NCBI GenBank assembly: GCA_026392555.1
Contig: JAPLBW010000202.1
Span: 1-7,798, forward strand
DNA length: 7,798 nt
Source: Actinomycetota bacterium
Lineage (GTDB): Bacteria; Actinomycetota; Actinomycetes; UBA12327
Reading direction: 5' to 3'
In this document: positions 6,298-7,798 of the stretch, piece by piece
Layout of the letters: every line of letters begins with the position of its first letter
Numbering within the stretch: the first letter of the stretch is position 1
The notes under the pieces: generated by a model
What the model was told of the DNA's origin: nothing
The model's database searches: none
The model's input: the letters and a program-made list of their open reading frames with translations, nothing else
Program-made: the position numbers and the translations under genes

Positions 6298-7798
6298 ATG
6301 AACTCTTTGATGATCCAGCCAGCTAACTGGCCTGCGGCCATTGCCTTCTTCGTCCTCGGCCTAATTTTCGTTGCAGGGCTTAAGACGTACCTGCGCGGCA
6401 AATTGGTGTGGCGCTACGACACCAAGGCCGCGTGGCTTCGAGCGTTCGCTGCTTTCTCGTTTGCTTGGTCACTTGCTATGGCGTCGGGGACATTCCCCAC
6501 TATTGCAAAGAACCCGTGGATTTTCCCTGGGCAAACCAGTGACATCTATTGGGTCGTTTTTTCCATCGTTTTGACCATAGTTGTTTTAATTGGTTACTGG
6601 ATCATCTGGCCCATCGGGACCTTGCCGCACGGCCGTAAAATCGTATTTCCTGACACTCTTCTCTTTGGCATCTTCTGGGGCGTGAGCGAAGGATTGTTCT
6701 TCGGCTCGGTCTGGATCTTGGCTCGCCGCCTCTGGACGAACGTGTTGAGCTCGCATCCTTTGATCAGCGACTACGCGACCTGCTTCACCGTCATCATCTT
6801 GCTGTCGGCTTTCATCGGAACGTGGCACGCGTTGTATTGGGACATCCACATCTCGCCCAACCACAACATCATCGAGTGGAACATCAAGAAGGTGCTGCTC
6901 GCTCACAATCCCAACCTGATCCTGGGGGCCATCTACATCACGATGTGGGAGAACCTCGGAATCTGGGTGACACTCCAGGCCTTTGCCCTGCTGGGCTCCA
7001 CGCTGGCGATGCCATTCCCCACCTGGCGTTATCCGCACCCAGTAGACCCCACTGGGCCAGCGATGGGGTCCCCGACCGATGAACCTGTTGATATGTCTGG
7101 TCGCACGGTGCTCGTTACCGGTGGCGCCAATGGCATGGGCGCAATGGCCGCTCGCTTGTTGGCAGACCAGGGCGCACACATTGTCATCATTGATAAAGAT
7201 GAGCCCAACGCTCGCGCAAATGCCGCGACTATCGAATCGGCAGCTGGTGGTTCAGCCGATGTCATCGTGGTTGATTTGTCCGACCCCGCGCAGGTGCGTT
7301 CGTGTGCAGAGCAAGTTTTGGCAAGTTATCCACGCATTGATGTTCTGCTCAACAACGCTGGCATCTTCACCGAGGTGTATCAGGAAACGGCAAGTGGAGA
7401 CGAGCTCACTTTGGCTTCCAATCACTTGGGTGGATTCTTGTTCACGCAGCTGTTGTTAACTCGACTCCAAGAATCCAAGGCACGCGTGTTGTTTGTTAGT
7501 TCTGATGCGCACCGCCAAGCCATGAAGGTCAATTGGGACGACATCAACGGAAAAGATTTGTGGAAGGGCAAGGAACGCGTTCCTAACGCCGGCTTTGTGC
7601 AGTACAACGTGTCCAAACTCTTTGTGGCATCAGCAGCGATTGAGCTGGCTGAGCGCACCAAGGGCACTGGAATGACGGTGAACACGCTGGCTCCAGGGGC
7701 GCTGATTCCCACCGGAATTTATGACGACACCACTGGCCCGATCCCCATCTTGATCAAATACTTCCGTCCGCTGCTGCGTCAGCCGGAAAAGGCCATGA
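6298..7798 (+). CDS. Membrane protein fused to a retinol-dehydrogenase-like SDR oxidoreductase, 3' partial
   Basis: One frame is open from ATG 6298 to the window end (500 codons, no stop). Residues 1-240 are hydrophobic, with about six membrane segments near 9-27, 46-63, 82-107, 119-141, 159-181 and 207-237. A His cluster (His177, His184, His189) lies in WHALYWDIHISPNHN, just after segment five. I do not recognise this domain. A Pro-rich linker (about 240-265) leads to a classical SDR domain. It has the NAD-binding TGGANGMG (274-281), Asp299 after the second strand (favouring NAD(H) over NADP(H)), Asp326, NNAG (352-355), Asn375, Ser401/Ser402 in FVSSDAH, and Y436-NVS-K440. These make up the Asn-Ser-Tyr-Lys set, followed by NTLAPGA (462-468). 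The SSDAH and SKL patterns resemble retinol-dehydrogenase-type SDRs, so a lipid or isoprenoid alcohol/ketone substrate is possible but unproven. The last 50-90 residues should lie beyond the window. An in-frame TAG at 6271 excludes a longer N-terminus. Confidence 0.85.
   Translation, partial: MNSLMIQPANWPAAIAFFVLGLIFVAGLKTYLRGKLVWRYDTKAAWLRAFAAFSFAWSLAMASGTFPTIAKNPWIFPGQTSDIYWVVFSIVLTIVVLIGYWIIWPIGTLPHGRKIVFPDTLLFGIFWGVSEGLFFGSVWILARRLWTNVLSSHPLISDYATCFTVIILLSAFIGTWHALYWDIHISPNHNIIEWNIKKVLLAHNPNLILGAIYITMWENLGIWVTLQAFALLGSTLAMPFPTWRYPHPVDPTGPAMGSPTDEPVDMSGRTVLVTGGANGMGAMAARLLADQGAHIVIIDKDEPNARANAATIESAAGGSADVIVVDLSDPAQVRSCAEQVLASYPRIDVLLNNAGIFTEVYQETASGDELTLASNHLGGFLFTQLLLTRLQESKARVLFVSSDAHRQAMKVNWDDINGKDLWKGKERVPNAGFVQYNVSKLFVASAAIELAERTKGTGMTVNTLAPGALIPTGIYDDTTGPIPILIKYFRPLLRQPEKAM

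Noticed and set aside
6371..6574. Small + strand open frame over the start of the membrane-SDR gene (also 6822-7082 and 7079-7459)
   Set aside because: These lie in other frames of the continuous coding frame from 6298, which has clear membrane segments and SDR motifs.
1..7798. tRNA or rRNA genes, CRISPR arrays, insertion sequences or attachment sites
   Set aside because: Reading the spacers on both strands showed no cloverleaf, spaced direct repeats, terminal inverted repeats or transposase-like frames.

Overview
The window is chromosomal DNA of an actinobacterium, most likely class Actinomycetia. The evidence is the gene order (end of a DUF2344/TIGR03936-type radical-SAM-associated protein, then RNase E/G, L21, L27, Obg, ProB), the actinobacterial Lys/Ala- and Arg-rich N-terminus on RNase E, GTG starts, and a moderately high GC content (mid-to-high fifties by eye). 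I cannot name a genus. All genes lie on the + strand; the reverse-strand open frames are shadows.

Layout: positions 1-245 carry the 3' end of the radical-SAM-associated gene. Positions 246-382 are a leader with three hairpins. rne runs 383-2810 but is split by a +1 frameshift near 1070. Positions 2811-2931 are a second leader with three hairpins. rplU (2932-3243) and rpmA (3252-3539) follow closely, and the unit ends at a strong intrinsic terminator (3567-3607). obgE (3656-5014) and proB (5011-6129) overlap by four bases and are probably translationally coupled. A 168-bp spacer follows. An open reading frame from 6298 then runs off the window end; it joins a multi-pass membrane domain to a short-chain dehydrogenase/reductase (SDR) domain and has no stop codon inside the window.

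The genes upstream of 5014 serve RNA processing and ribosome biogenesis: RNase E/G in RNA processing and decay, L21 and L27 in the 50S subunit, and Obg in 50S maturation. proB opens proline biosynthesis. The membrane-SDR gene appears unrelated to this block.

The most unusual feature is in rpmA. An otherwise textbook L27 frame is interrupted after Gly22 by exactly 33 extra bases (3318-3350) containing an in-frame TGA. The insert is bounded by identical in-frame GGC glycine codons. It can fold into an imperfect hairpin that brings those codons close together and places the TGA in the loop, and the whole sits inside a 7-bp outer stem. This resembles the layout of translational bypassing elements such as T4 gene 60. 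A pseudogene or a sequence/assembly artefact remains possible, especially because rne in the same operon also carries a frame break. Both need checking against raw reads and relatives.
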